From Larimichthys crocea (Eukaryota; Chordata; Actinopteri; Sciaenidae), in assembly GCF_000972845.2 (NCBI RefSeq), contig NC_040018.1, positions 6,207,443-6,271,442 on the forward strand: 64,000 nt of DNA, given 5' to 3'. The notes under the pieces are model-generated. The model did not search any database, had not been told where the DNA came from, and saw only the letters and a program-made list of their open reading frames with translations. The position numbers and the translations under genes are program-made. Below are positions 37,601 to 50,566 of the stretch, piece after piece. Position 1 is the first letter of the stretch, and every line of letters begins with the position of its first letter.

Positions 37601-37977
37601 TAATAAAAATGCAAAGCACTAAGAGTGCTTTTATTGCACCATGCGGACTGTTTATTTAATGCAGCACTTGAACTGATGCGTGAAATTAGCATAGGGCATG
37701 AGAGGAAAATATTTTCTTAACAATCCGAGGGTTAATGGTGACGCATGTTCTTTAGGCGAACTTCTTTTTCAATGTATCTTTGGAGCCTAGTTTGTGTTTT
37801 CATCTAATTAAGGAATGCTGAGTTTTGGTTTCAAGGAAGTAACACCTCCTAAGAAACTAAGAAAGAAAACCAAGTAAGAAACCAAGGAAGGTAAGAAAAG
37901 AGAGCGCAACAGTAGAAGGACTCTGTTGACTTCTTTTGTTTTGTGAAGATGCAGTCACATCTCCCTTACTGAAAACC
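34657..37977. other. Single-copy non-coding region
   Basis: No gene recognised. The stretch 37075-37370 (TCTGGATATTCAGCTTGTAA ... CCATGCTCATTAGATACAAC) is a non-repetitive block of enhancer-like composition. A 12-bp perfect hairpin (TGATCCACATTT/AAATGTGGATCA) lies at 35806-35840. Confidence 0.4.
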
Positions 37978-38003
37978 CTCTCTCTCTCTCTCTCTCTCTC
38001 TCC
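37978..38003 (+). repeat. (CT)n microsatellite
   Basis: Uninterrupted CT dinucleotides. Confidence 0.97.
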
Positions 38004-38059
38004 ATCTGTGGACATGTCTCATTAATGCATGTTACTAACCAAACTTCACCGGAGTTTCT

Positions 38060-38494
38060 GTGCTCTGTCGTCCAGCAGGTTCTCGTGGATCGTGGCTGCT
38101 GCTGTGATCCTGCACGACGCCCACTACACATATTATTACTGTCATTATTACTAGCATATCTGCTACTGTGGTCATTTTATCATTAATTGTGATTCATTGT
38201 CATTTTGTCAGTCATTGTAATTGTACAATATGTTTGTGTTAATTTGTCCTGTACACGTGACATCCATTGCACGTCTGTCCGTCCTGGGAGAGGGATCCCT
38301 CCTCTGTGGCTCTTCCTGAGGTTTCTTCCACATTTTTTCCCTGTTAAAAGGGTTTTTGTGGGCAAGTTTTTCCTCACTCGAACCGAGGGTCTAAGGACAG
38401 AGGGTGTCACTCCCTGTACAGATTGTAAAGCCCTCTGAGGCAAATGTACTTTGTGACTTTGGGCTATACAAATAAAATGGATTTGATTTGATCT
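38060..38494 (+). mobile_element. 3' end of a teleost LINE
   Basis: Contains GAGAGGGATCCCTCCTCTG, then GAGGTTTCTTCC, GGGTTTTTGTGGGCAAGTTT, GGGTCTAAGGACAGAGGGTG, AGCCCTCTGAGGCAAATG and GGGCTATACAAATAAAATGG, ending in degenerate TTTGA repeats. This block order is a very widespread fish retroelement 3' end. It is non-coding; the frames at 38183-38443 and 38205-38438 are shadows of it. The exact LINE family is not named here. Confidence 0.75.
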
Positions 38495-39738
38495 GATTCT
38501 TTTTAAAATAGTAAATCATGTTTGTTTTTTTTTTACCTGACATTGTTCAATACTTCTGCTGTGACACATCTTACAAACCTCTGAGTGGTTGAAATGTCGT
38601 GTTCCCTTCTGCCAGTCATCCAGCAGCATAATATGACACTCCACTACATTTGATCCAAAGAATATATATTTTTTTATTTGACAGCTCCATGTGATTGTCT
38701 GCCAGTAACCCTTCGGTTTTCTTTTTTCTTTTCTTTTACTGTATTGGTCATTACGTAAGGAGAAAGAAGGCTTCACATCAGGATCCATCTTCAACCAAGA
38801 TATCCTTGAGAATAACCCCCAAGATGCTGAATCGATTAGATTGGAATAATGAAAATATGTGCAAAAGTGAACACGTTTAAATAAATCACAGCGTCATCTT
38901 TACAGATGACAGCGGTGCACCTTGAATGCCATATGACTGTGCTGTATGTGTCATTACAAACCAAATAAGGGGTTTCAGATCTTGTATTTGTATCGCTCAC
39001 ATTTCATTATCTACTACCCTTCCTGAGTGTGCTGAAGCGTACAAAATGCAGATGCTTGTCCTTGGGGGAGAAATAAAAAACATTTCCCTGGTTATGAATA
39101 TATGGATGCAATCGTACAGCCCGTGTCTATGTATGTACAGTATATGTTGAATATGGACGTTTTTACTACAACGTCCATGGCTCACTATCAATAAATGAAC
39201 CTGTGCTGCTTTAGCTGGGGGATGGGACACATGTACGGTGACTGTCTGACTTCAGACGTTTGCAGACAGGTACTCTACTATGATTTTAGAAAATAATGTT
39301 GACTTTCAAAAACAACAGTTCCTCAGTATTTTTTTTAAAACCCACAATTTCCATGTTATTTTCCCTTCGGCTGTGCCTCCTATTCATAAAGTCTGTGTTA
39401 GAGAGACAGTTATTGTGCTAGACTGGTGACAGTGCTGGAACTGTCAATTCACAGCAGGCTAATTCATTTCTCTGGATCACTGCGTCCTCCCTCTGTCCAC
39501 CTCCCCTTCCCTTTCTCCCTTATCTATCTCTGTCTTTGTTATATTACCGCAGAGATGTTCTGGATGTCTTATGTCTATTATCACTACCTGTACTTCTGCC
39601 TACTAGTACCAGGTCACACAGCGGGATAACATGGATGATGTTATGGTGGGTGAAGCACGGTGCTGGAAATGAAGGGCTACATGGTGATACACATTTGCAA
39701 CAACAGTTTATTTTGTGGAACAGACCAGAACAAAAAAA
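38495..39738. other. Single-copy non-coding region
   Basis: No gene recognised. Confidence 0.4.
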
Positions 39739-39761
39739 ATATATATATATATATATATATT
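39739..39761 (+). repeat. (AT)n microsatellite
   Basis: AT dinucleotide run after an A-run, followed by a pyrimidine-rich stretch up to about 39860. Confidence 0.95.
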
Positions 39762-41689
39762 AGTCTTTGTTTCTCCTTTTGTCCCTGCTCTCTCCCTTTT
39801 CCATCCTCCCTCCTGCTCTCCCTCCCGCTATCCTTACTTTCTCTCTCTCTCACTTGCCAACCACTGCACAGGCCATTGTGCTCTTACGGAGACACCCACT
39901 GATCAGCAGGGGAAAATAGAAATCTTTTTGTATCACAATCATTGTTGGCCAAGTCAATTGACTGTTTGCTAAGCCCTGCAACCCTTAGTTACTTTTGCTA
40001 CACCTACGAAATCTTCAATTCTAGCACGGCTCGTGTAATAATAACGTGTTGGAGATATCACTCTTCATTCCAGACACCGGTAAACAATTGCAGGCTTGTC
40101 GATTTTGCTGGCTGAACTGATATTGTCTTTCATGACTCAGGCAAAAAGTCAGCATCCTCACTAGTTGACGAACCATGTAGATGACATGGAAATAAAGAAA
40201 GAATATTAGTCTTATGTTGCAGTGTAGAGTTATAAAAACACAAAATCTGGCTTTAGTTTCATTCTAACAAACCCTGTTTGACAGCCAGCGGTATGTTTTC
40301 ACTTTCAGCGTTCAGTGTTTTTAACTTCATAAATGTGACACAGCTCATTACTGAGCCGAAATCCAAACATTCACCTTCCAGTACATTATTACCCCCCAAG
40401 CTACCCGCTTGCTAACAGCCAAGCTCAGCTTTATATGATTAGGTTAGTTATGATATATTACTCTAACTGTGGATGTGCAAAAGTGACAAAAATGCAAACA
40501 AGATTAGCAAATAAATTTAGCTCAGGAACATAAAACCAACCCCGCAACGCAAGAATCGGTACTTATACACATTATGTGTATTTATAGTAAAAATAATGCC
40601 TCATTCATTCTAGGATGCGTGCATTTGTGTAGAAACAGCATGACTACAAATGTAAGAAAACATACAAACCAGTTAAAAAGGGCTGCTGTTGCTTTAGTAA
40701 CATGGTTTGGGTTGGCAGGACTAAATATCCGAGGTGTAGACTGCGGCTTCACCAAAGCAGCCACATTCTTTCAGCCTCTGAAACCTCCCACGCGTTACAA
40801 AGTGCAGACTCTCCTCTACAACTATCATCGCAGTCTGCTGAAGAACTGCTTTTGGCTGTGTGGATGTTATCTATTTGCTTCAAACTGTGAGAAGGTAAAA
40901 CAATAATCAGTCACCAGCAAGTCAATAAGATGTTTCTCCATTGTCAAAAAGAGTATTTGTTTTAGATGGCGACAGATGTTTATCTTTTTCACATTATATT
41001 GGAGGCTTGACGTATTGGATATGAATAATTCAAAATTATACAAATCTGACTGTGTGGTTTTGTTGGCCATGACACTGAAAGTACTTCACAGTGAAAGGTT
41101 TGTGACAAATAAGGCAGCACAGTAAACATTGTTTGCAAGACCATTGTTTGGCCCACAATTGTAGAAACGGTATGCTGTGCAGCGGAGTGAAGTATACTGT
41201 ATATTAATTTATTGGTATGTATTGCAAAGATTCATCTCAGACATTTAGAATACATCACATTTATCATGGCATTGTCTGTGTATGATCTGCATTGTACAAT
41301 ACATACAAATGGATATATTTGCAGTGTTGCTTTGATTTTAAAATACTTTAAATTCAATGTGATGATTAAGATATAAGATAATTCGATGCAGAATCAATCC
41401 ATACATCCAATATAAAGGCCGACAACCTATTGGGGTTGAGCACTTATTCACATTTTGAGGGCCGAGAAGTCTACAAGAGAGCAGACACACGGCTGATCCC
41501 TTCAGCATACTTTAAAACTTTGGTTTCCTGTCAGTTGATCAACCTATCCTTAAAAAAAGTTACATTTCCTGGAGACATCAGGCAAAGACAGATGCAGACA
41601 AACAAAGCTTGTCTAACAAATAAAAAGAAATGTCAGGAAATGTGAGATTAGTGATGTGTCCTGGGGTGTTTCGAATGTCATACAACCTT
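39762..41689. other. Single-copy non-coding region
   Basis: No gene recognised. The 110-residue frame at 40574-40906 has no domain signature. Confidence 0.4.
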
Positions 41690-42520
41690 GCCTAGGTGGC
41701 CCCGCTGGGGTTATCCGAACTCCAGAACTGCCCAAGGAGCTTCTCCCCACTAATCCGCCTTCTTAATCCATAACCACCTTGAGGCTCACTTTGGAGCCTC
41801 CGTGTTTTCCCAGATAGCTCTCCTCATCTTTTCCCCTTGTGATACCCTGCAGAGACAGTGCCCTGAAAAACCTCTGTACCTGATCGGGTCTGAGGGTGGT
41901 CTTGGCTACATGCTGAGGGAACTTGAGTTCACCATCAGCTGACAACAGAGTTGAGAATCCCTGGTGCCATGTTGGCTGTTCTTCTATGTCTCTTTCCTGC
42001 TTTAATGAAGATGGTTGGCTTAACTGGTTTTGCCCTCCGGCAGTCAGTGGTGGCCCAGCCAATGGACTCTGATGGTCTTGAAAACATGGTCATGCTACCC
42101 CCGTTACTAGCCTTCACCCAAAACCTTCTTTAATCACTGGTCCTACATCCTAGATGAGCTGCCACTTTCCTCACCATAGTGGTGGCTTGGATAGATATCC
42201 AGGCCTGCTCTTCCCCTCACCACTGTTTCAATCAGTTTGTGGAGTCTACCACTGGGGAACACCAGGGATGCCACCTTTCTGCTGTGTTGATTTTGTGGTT
42301 CTTAAGTAGCTTCAATGCTGAAGAAGACCGTTTCTTCCACAGTGTGTAAAAACATGATCTTACTGGCTGATGTTCATAGAATCCATCTCTTTTGAAATCC
42401 ACATGCCTTCTGCAGAACATCATTGCTGCACTCCCTGACTCTTCTCCATATGATGCAGATGTGCTGCAGCAAGAGCCTGGTGTTTCAATCCAAACCATGT
42501 GGGCAGCAAATGAGGTGAGT
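41690..42520 (-). pseudogene. Decayed retroelement coding remnant
   Basis: On the minus strand the frame 41935-42117 has IFIKAGKRHRRTANMAPGIL, and the adjoining frame at 41763-42062 continues LKFPQHVAKTTLRPD. Both strings resemble, from my memory of fish genomes, a protein family common in teleost retroelements (a FVKAG..G.L block followed by LKFP.H.A.TTLRPD). The two parts are in different frames, so at least one frameshift separates them. A third frame, 42232-42498, covers the upstream part without a clear match. It is non-functional. The family name is uncertain. Confidence 0.45.
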
Positions 42521-45500
42521 TACATGAGTGATTCTACAGGTGATCCCCCTATGTGTAGATAAGGGTGTAGGTGTCTAAAAGCCTATTATGGATAAAGGCA
42601 CTTAAGGTGCTGGCTATATGTGTGTGGATATCTGTTTGTGTTTGTGAATAATCAAAATATATCACTGATTATGTGAGGACAATTATTTGCAAAAATTGTT
42701 CTGGAGGTCAAAACTCTAAACTAGAATACACAGATACTGTACATAGACACACACAGACACATACACACACATGCATCTAGTGATTTCAAAGTCCTCCTTT
42801 AACTGCATCAAACTGCATACACGATTCCGGTCATTGACTATCAGTGGATCAAAGTCTTTTCACTGCCAGAGCGGAGAAGCAGATTTGGCGCATCAACCGA
42901 GCCCAGACTGGCAGGCGACAGAACATGGAAGTTTAAACTGGTGAGTGTTTGGAGGGTGGGCAGGTCATACACACACTCTGTCTGCGTTGCCATGGCATCA
43001 ACAGACAGAAGAGCAAAGCCCATCATGTCTCGCTCTACGACGAAGGCATTCATCACTATAGTGACATCGGTCAAGGCGCTGATTTAACACCGCCCAAACG
43101 GAGACACTGACACTGACTTCAGCAGACATTGTTGTTGTCGTTTCAGGATCAAAACGATATTTCTTTTTAAAAATAGAACCTACAAAAGAGTTTGTATGAA
43201 ATGTGACTATTTTTACTGCACCATGGGACGACTGAAATTGTGTGTCAAGTGTCAAGGTTTAAATCAGACTTCACAGTCCTTAGCCAAGGAAATAAAGACT
43301 GAGATGTGGAGCCTTCCAAATTGCTGTGCATAATTCATACGGTACAATCTTTTTGCCATCAGACAAAGGCTTAGCGAATACAGGTCAACTTTCAGCAAAG
43401 TAACTGAGCAGATATTCCTGAATAAAAACAGTTAAGTTTCACTTGGAGAGCATACTGTGACAGCGTGAAATACAACCTGCACTACATGACAGCACTGAAA
43501 CAAATCTTCTTACAGTTGATTGATTTGTTTGTTTGCTTCCTCGCTCATTTAAATCTGTGTATGTCAACGTAAAATGCATTTTGCAAAAGGCAGCTACGGT
43601 GACATAACTACCAGTCACAAAGTTTTTGCAAAAAAAGTTTGTTTTTGGCTCTTTGAGTGAAGAAAACTGCATCTGCACTGTGATGAACACAAATGACACC
43701 TGAGGTCAAACAAAGTTGACGCTAACAAGATTCCGTCTTGTCCAGTCTCTACTAAAGTCAAAAGGATGAATAATGTGGAGGTTAGGTATAGAAAATGTTT
43801 TCTCTGAGCTCTCTGTAAATATGTTTTGATAATATATGGTAATATGAATGCTTGGGGGTGTTTTTAGCACCATTTTCTTGCTAATGAGTTAGATATCTCA
43901 AACCATGCACAGTGTTTAATGATATTGAAGGAGTTCTTAAGAGATAACTCTGGTTTAATACAAAACTTATTACATCTTTATAGGTCATCCATTTTGAAGA
44001 TGTGTATATCAGTATGAACATAACATTGTACTGCTTAAGTTAACTCTTGGGATCTGGGGAAAAAGAAAAAGTCCCAACCCCCCAGGTTAGCCAGACAAAC
44101 TCCATAAAATGTGACAGTGAGTTGGGATTTTGTTTATCAAACTACGCTTACCAAGGTCCAGAATGAACTCAATGGAAACATTACCCAGTTACACATTATC
44201 CAATACAACCTACAATTTCTGCTGTAAAAATCCATCACATCTTGGTTTAACCTTCTACACTTTACAGTTTCCTGAGTAGAATATTTTCCTGTGCTACTGG
44301 GGGATTACCAACATTTTGAATGTACATGGCTTCATGTCCAAATAAAGTGGTTTAGATTATCTGGCTAAAATTGTGTCTTCTTTCCAACTCTGATTATCTT
44401 CATACAAAAATAAAGCCCAAGATGTCACAAATCAGAATAAACTTTTCATCTTGTGAGAAGGAAATCTCTTTTGTTTTTCTTTCATAATTTCATAATAGTG
44501 ATGCTCTGAGTGTCATAAGCACTGAATACTGTCACTTCTCTAGCATTAACCAATCAATGGTGCATTTCTCATATTCGTGCCAATGTATCTCCACCCAATT
44601 AAAAGATCAATTTGCCAAATGCACATTTACCCTCTTCCGGGTGACAGCTGAGGTTAAAAAGAAAGACACTCTTGGATTCCTACCCGAACGATGTCTGACA
44701 ACTGTCTGAATGCATCTCCCTGTTGAAAGGACAAGCATATTTAGTTGCCCAATGTGACATGTGTGATATGACTGGCTGCATTTTCCCTGGATTAAACATA
44801 ATTAAAGGGAGCGTTGCAGCCTTATTGGGAATGGCGGCTTTCTGATGAGACCCCTGCCATCTAACAGATCACACCAGAAAAACTGTCGCTCGTGACAGGC
44901 ATTTCTTGCCTTGCTGTCTGAAATAACTGTGAGTCTTGTAATAAGATTTCTTTGGAAAGCAGAATACTCATGCATACTTTCTTTTGTGAAGTACAGAAAA
45001 ATGTAGGTTAAGAGGAAAGACAGGTTGGAAACTAAAGGCAGCATTTCTATTGCGGCATACGATAATGTATGATCAGAGCAAACAGCCTTCAGTGGAAGGA
45101 CGGAATACTCTACTCACCCACAGCTGGAAAAGGCATTGTGGCATTGCACATCTACTCTCCGGGGAGCTCCAGGTGAACGGTTTCTTTTCTGTGGATGGAT
45201 TAAACACCCAGAGCTGCTGTGATTAACAACTCATTATCTGTTAGATTCATTTCAGCTGCAGAATATTTCTTTTATATGTTATGTGTGGGGTTTTCTTTTA
45301 AAGGATATACAGTAGAATTAAAATTCAACCTCATTATCACTCTCCCTGGATGATGTGTGAAAGCTGTCCAGAGGATGGTGTGAACAGAATACCTGCGTGT
45401 CGAGCTTGACATTTTCTGCCAAAGACCTAAACTAATTAAATACAAGGTATTCTCTATATATTTATATTTTCTCACGCTCTCACTAATAATGCTGTTACTT

Positions 45501-46480
45501 TGGCAGGAACATTTTTATTTTTATTTTTTTTTTTTTAAAGGAAGGCAAGAACTTTGCCTGCATTTGAACTGCAGGAGCTTTGATGGGATGTAGTTCCTTA
45601 CCCCCAAACCATTTCGGCTCTTGAAGTGGTACTTTCTATGGTCAAAATGATTTTTATCTGGATAGCTGATGGAAATGTCACCATCTACTTTTGTGCAGAC
45701 ATTTCTGCAGATGTCCATGAAACGTTTTACACATCTACAAAGTATGCCCACTGCACAACCGTGGAGCATATACACAACATTCATATTTAGACTAGTTGAC
45801 AGTCTAAATGTAGGAAAACTCTCAGAAAACATTCGTGGTCATTGAGTACAATCACACACAAACTGCACACACACAGCCAAGCTTCATTAGTTAGTAAAGT
45901 TAGATACATTATTATATTGAATATATATTTAAATGTCCTCCAGCTTTCAGAGAGCAGGTAAGCTAAAGCTATCTTAGCTGTCAGTCAGCATATACAGTGA
46001 GGCTGACAGGCATTTTATAGTGTAATTACTGGTTTCTTACTGGTTAATGTCATCGTAACTTATCATAATGTGGGTATTTTCTTTTCAACCCCAGTTCCAC
46101 CACTTGGATAGTGTAATCTAAAACCTATTTATGTAAGGTTAGATGGGTAGAGAGTAAAATCAGCTGGGAGAATCTCAAAGCAGACAGTAATTATGACTAA
46201 AACTTCTAAACTGGGACAAAGACGACATCTCAATGCAATCATTACCGAGGGGAGGGAAGGCTTCCACATGGCGGATGGTTGCAAACATCTTAGCCGCAAC
46301 TGCTGTTGTATATTATTTTGATGTCTTCTGTAAACTTGCATATTGTCAATGCCGCTTGGCTTGGTCAGCATTGTAAGTGAGATCTGGTTCTCAGTCGACT
46401 TATTTTGCAGAACTTGTGGCTTACTGTATGCCTGGAAGGGGAGATTCAGGTGAGGGGTATTCAGTTAGTTGCAATCTCCA
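42521..46480. other. Single-copy non-coding region
   Basis: No gene recognised. The minus-strand frame at 42841-43074 (77 residues) is compositionally plausible but has no splice signals or domain I can name. The frame at 45521-45832 looks like chance. The block 45130-45260 is non-repetitive. Confidence 0.35.
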
Positions 46481-46489
46481 ACCTCACCA

Positions 46490-46540
46490 GTGCTACTAAA
46501 AAGTGCTACACAAATAAAGTTTGGTTGATGATTGATTGAA
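46490..46540 (+). repeat. Possible LINE 3' tail
   Basis: AGTGCTACACAAATAAAGTT followed by TGGTTGATGATTGATTG, the form of fish LINE 3' ends with TTGA-type repeats. Short, so tentative. Confidence 0.35.
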
Positions 46541-48394
46541 AAACAGCATTACACACCACATTAGGTATCCAAACTCACCTCACAGTTCAGTGTGTCAGTC
46601 CTGGTTTTACAGATCTGTCACTTAAAGCATCCAGACATTCAGCCATCACAGTCTTTTAGGGCTCTGAGTCCTCCCACTGCAGTGTGTCAATCCAAAATCT
46701 GGGATTGTTTGGAGGCTGCCTTCTCCTCATGGACCTGTGTGGCTGTGTTGATAACCCCAATGACCACCACAACCCCTCCTCAACCATCCTTCCAGAGTAC
46801 TTAACACACATTTACTGTAAGCCAATTGCTTATGATCATGCTTACAGTAAAATGTATGACCTTTTGCCAATTGCCAACATTAGCATGGTTACATCTACTT
46901 AAGATGTGTAGAGTTGGGACAATAACAAGCAGTTTATTTTATTGTTTAGAATGTTAGCATGTTGATCGCAGAGGCACAAGTACTTGAATGTAAACCTGCC
47001 AAATGTAAAAGTTGAAGTAGTTTCGGCAAAGAAAACATGGGAACACATTCACCATGTGCTGGAACATTGTGTTTAGCATGTCAAAGGCAGCCAAATGTCT
47101 AGAAATTGCTGTTCTTGTGAGCATCAACATTGGACAAAAAAAAAAAAGGACAGAGATGTTGCCAACTCAGCCCTGCTGCCAATGACACACATCAAAACTG
47201 GATGCTGGCAGCTGTTTTGATCACCCTCGCACAAGTCAGTCTTTAAAGGTGAAATTTGTATTTTCCTCTGAGTGATCTAGTGTCACATGGTATTGTTTGT
47301 CTGTTATGAAAGCCAAAATAGTACCCCTATACCCCTCACCCAAAAAAAAATTGAAGACTCAATGATTGCTTTTACTGATTCAACTGTCAGCTCATGTTGG
47401 ACAAACTTGGCACATTCTGACTGCCACACACACAAACAACAGCGGGTTTGAAGTTTCTGGCAGGCTGCAATAGAGCGATAGTGTACACCAACAACATGTC
47501 AGAACATCTGAAGTTACTTTTATACTGTTGTGCAAAGAAACTGGCCTGCATCAATTATTTACGGAATTCATTTCTACTGCCATTTATCCCGTAATTTCCT
47601 TAGCAGCAAATGCTACATTTAATGTCTCAAGCAAAGGCGGGGGGGGGGGGATTCTATCAAAATTTGCAGCTATCCAACTTTTTCAGTTCAGTATGATCAC
47701 CAAAAAAAAAAAGGTGAGAATAGAAAATTCAGAGAGAGACAGATGAGGGTTGTAATGGCAGACACCCAGCTTGGCATCCCCCCTCTGTGTCTGGCCTGAA
47801 CCTCAGTCAGTCAGTTTGGCCTGGTGTTGTGCTGTGAGGGTGAAGGGAGAGTGCGGCTGCCAGTGACACTCTAGGGTGCAGAATGTTACCAAACTCTGCT
47901 GCTGCTGTGAGAAGTGGATTATACAAAGGGACTAAAGTCTCATTTCTTCTTCTTTCATTACTTTTAAATGCATTACTTTGTTCCATCCTAAATCACAACA
48001 TGCAGTACCCTACACGTGATCCAAATTAGTTTCCACCTTGATAAGTCCTACAACTCTTAAAGTCTTTATATAGCGTATTATTAATTTCATTGTCTCCATT
48101 CTCTAAGACTTTATACTGGCTCAAATTAACCAAGACCGGGGCGAGAAATTGGGATAAATATTGGAGGCTGTTTTAGAAAGATTTACTGCTAGCACTTTGT
48201 GTGCCTATATTTCAGTCTAATGAAATCCAGGGTTCTTAATTGTAGCTATCAATCAACATCCAGAATTGCAAAAATGTCAAAAAAAATTTAGCAAATTACT
48301 CAACTTTTCAACAGACTAACGAATGACCGGTGCACGTTGTAAATGCTTACAGAAGTGGACACACACACTAACTGAAATGTGCACTTCTCTAAAA
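46541..48394. other. Single-copy non-coding region
   Basis: No gene recognised. A G homopolymer of about 12 bases lies near 47639-47650. Confidence 0.4.
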
Positions 48395-48695
48395 GCCTCC
48401 ACACCTCTGGGAAGGCTTTCCGCAAGATTTTGTTACCTGGCTGCAGGGATTTGCTTCTATTCAGCCACAAAAGCATTAGCGAGGTCAGACACCGATGTTG
48501 AGTGATAAGGCCTGGCTCACGGTCGCTGTTCATCCCAAAGGTGGGGTTGGGGTCAGGGCTCTTGTTCAAGCCTGGCAAGGTTTTTTTCTCTCCAAACTGG
48601 GAAAACCATTTCTTTATTGGCTTTGGTTTGAGCATGGGGGATTGTTGAAAGAGGACAAGGTCTTCCCCCAAAACTGTTGGAGTTTGGAAGCACAC
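48395..48695 (-). pseudogene. Tc1-like transposase C-terminal remnant
   Basis: On the minus strand one frame reads a HLWDE-like motif (the third catalytic acid region of Tc1-type DDE transposases), then SVSDLANAFVAE and QNLAESLPRGVEAF, the typical C-terminal end. Stops and length changes interrupt it. The 131-residue frame 48300-48695 overlaps it in another frame and is not the transposase frame. No inverted repeat or TA target was located. It is a dead fragment of a very common fish DNA transposon. Confidence 0.65.
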
Positions 48696-49685
48696 TGAAA
48701 ATATCAGTGTTTTTTATTCAGAATAGAATCCCTAGTTTGTAAAGGGTATCTAGCACATCATCTTATTTTTTAATTAAGTCTTTTGTGTCTTAAATAAAGC
48801 AAAAATCCCAATGCAATGAAAACTCAAAGGTCTAATATTATTATTAAACAGTCTTTGACTTTGATATTGCATCTCAGAGGATTAAACACCTTCCAGCAGA
48901 GGCAGAGCGCCTTTCTCTTTAAATCCCTCCCCAGACCAACCAGACACATTATTGATTACAGGCGCTCCCCCCGACCCGCCCAGGCTTGCAAGCTTGCAGC
49001 CTTATTTAGACCCGATTCATTGTTCTTCATTGTTCCAGATAAAACACAAAACAGTCTCCTGTGAATTGAAGTTAAGGCAAACTGCTTCTGTCACAAGCAC
49101 ACACTTTCAAAGACTTGTTTAGACGCATAATTCTCAGAGTTTAAAACACTGTCATCAGCAAACCACAGAAAAAAAAAAAAAGAACAACCATTTGTCTCCA
49201 CAGGCCCGGAATGACCTTAAGGAAATAACATTTGTGTCAACAATTTTGAGGGGATGGACTTTATCTTATCAGATTGCTCCGACTGAGGACAATAAAAAGA
49301 AAAGATAAAGAGGAAAAGGGGAAACAGATACAATCACCGCTATTATTGATGGCAGAGTCCTCTGTTGTTTTGTCAGCAGTTTGTGGGAGGTAGCTATATG
49401 GGATTCAATCTGTTTACTGGAATGCAGAGGATGCTGATTATGATGAAAATCCCATCATCATAAAACAAATGTGTGGGTTGGCGATCAAAGTTTGTACTCA
49501 CTGTCTGATAACACTGTAATTACATTTCAGTACTGGAGTCAAGAATCCAAACCAGCGCAACAGGAGCTTAGCATTGCTCAGTGGTGGGATAGATGATTGC
49601 AATTACTGTCAATCTTATTAGCAACACCAGCAGCAGGGCTCAGTGGACGGCAGTATTGGTGTACTGGTCCACTGCTTTAGTCCAG
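48696..49685. other. Single-copy non-coding region
   Basis: No gene recognised. The block 49190-49520 (TTTATCTTATCAGATTGCTC; GATGATTGCAATTACTGTCA just after) is free of repeat signs and could be regulatory. Confidence 0.4.
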
Positions 49686-49869
49686 ACTGACATATCTCAA
49701 CATCTGTATGATTAATTGCTATGACATGTGGTACAGATATTCACCCTCATCAGGATGAATTGCAATAACTTTGCAGCATTTTAGCATTCTGATATTGATG
49801 ATTCCACTCAAATAAATGGAAATACCTGCATGTTTGCCAGACTTGGTCTGAATCCAGTCATGGCTGTAC

Positions 49870-49957
49870 TATTTCATGCTAATTAGTGACTATTAACATG
49901 CTACCACATAACACAAGGATATAACTTTAATACCTGGTAAACATCAGAATAATTGTC
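49870..49957 (+). repeat. 88-bp direct repeat, left copy
   Basis: TATTTCATGCTAATTAGTGA ... CAGAATAATTGTC, identical base for base to 51365-51452, an offset of exactly 1495. Confidence 0.97.
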
Positions 49958-50275
49958 CGACAACGCCACCCCTCGGGGATATAAAACCCGAGGAAATAGA
50001 TTGCCTGGTTAACTATAAGGCAGCCAGGTTCGTCATAAATGCGGCAAGGAGACGTGGTTCCGATGGTAAAAATACAATTTTATTTAACAAGACTAATTTA
50101 CTTAAAATCAACCATTCATACCAGGAGGGGGAAGCACTATCAGGGCTGAGGCCTACTTGTGGTAGTGAGGGAGAGGTCAACACCGTGAGAGGAATCCCAG
50201 GGACGGAGCACCCGGACCACCTGCGTAACTCAAACACACGAACAGGAGGAACAAATCAGGGGTGCCCAATGCACG

Positions 50276-50291
50276 CACACACACACACACA
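50276..50291 (+). repeat. (AC)n short microsatellite
   Basis: AC dinucleotides inside the 1.4-kb insertion. Confidence 0.9.
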
Positions 50292-50537
50292 AAAGGGGAC
50301 CCACTACCAAGGACACCAGGACCACCACCTTCAGCTCTCAGCACCTGAAAGGACAAGATGAACACTCAGTGGAATTCAAAATCAACAAAAAGAGAAAGAA
50401 AACAATCAACCATAAATTGGCAACAACTAAGGGGCAACGAAAGAAAAACAATACTAGCTGCCAGTAGGTCTACCACTGGTGCAGGTAAACAAAATTAACA
50501 AAAATACATAAATCAAGGACCTAACCAAACTTAACCC

Positions 50538-50566
50538 AAAACAAACAAACAAACAAACAAACAAAC
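50538..50566 (+). repeat. (AAAC)n microsatellite
   Basis: ACAA tetranucleotide run inside the 1.4-kb insertion. Confidence 0.95.

Noticed and set aside
42841..43074. 77-residue minus-strand frame as a host exon
   Set aside because: The sequence is plausible by composition, but I could not match it to any family or find matching splice sites.
48300..48695. 131-residue minus-strand frame as a gene, or the block as a conserved enhancer
   Set aside because: The DNA is a decayed Tc1-like transposase end, and the true transposase frame is a different, interrupted one. Its familiarity comes from repetition in fish genomes.
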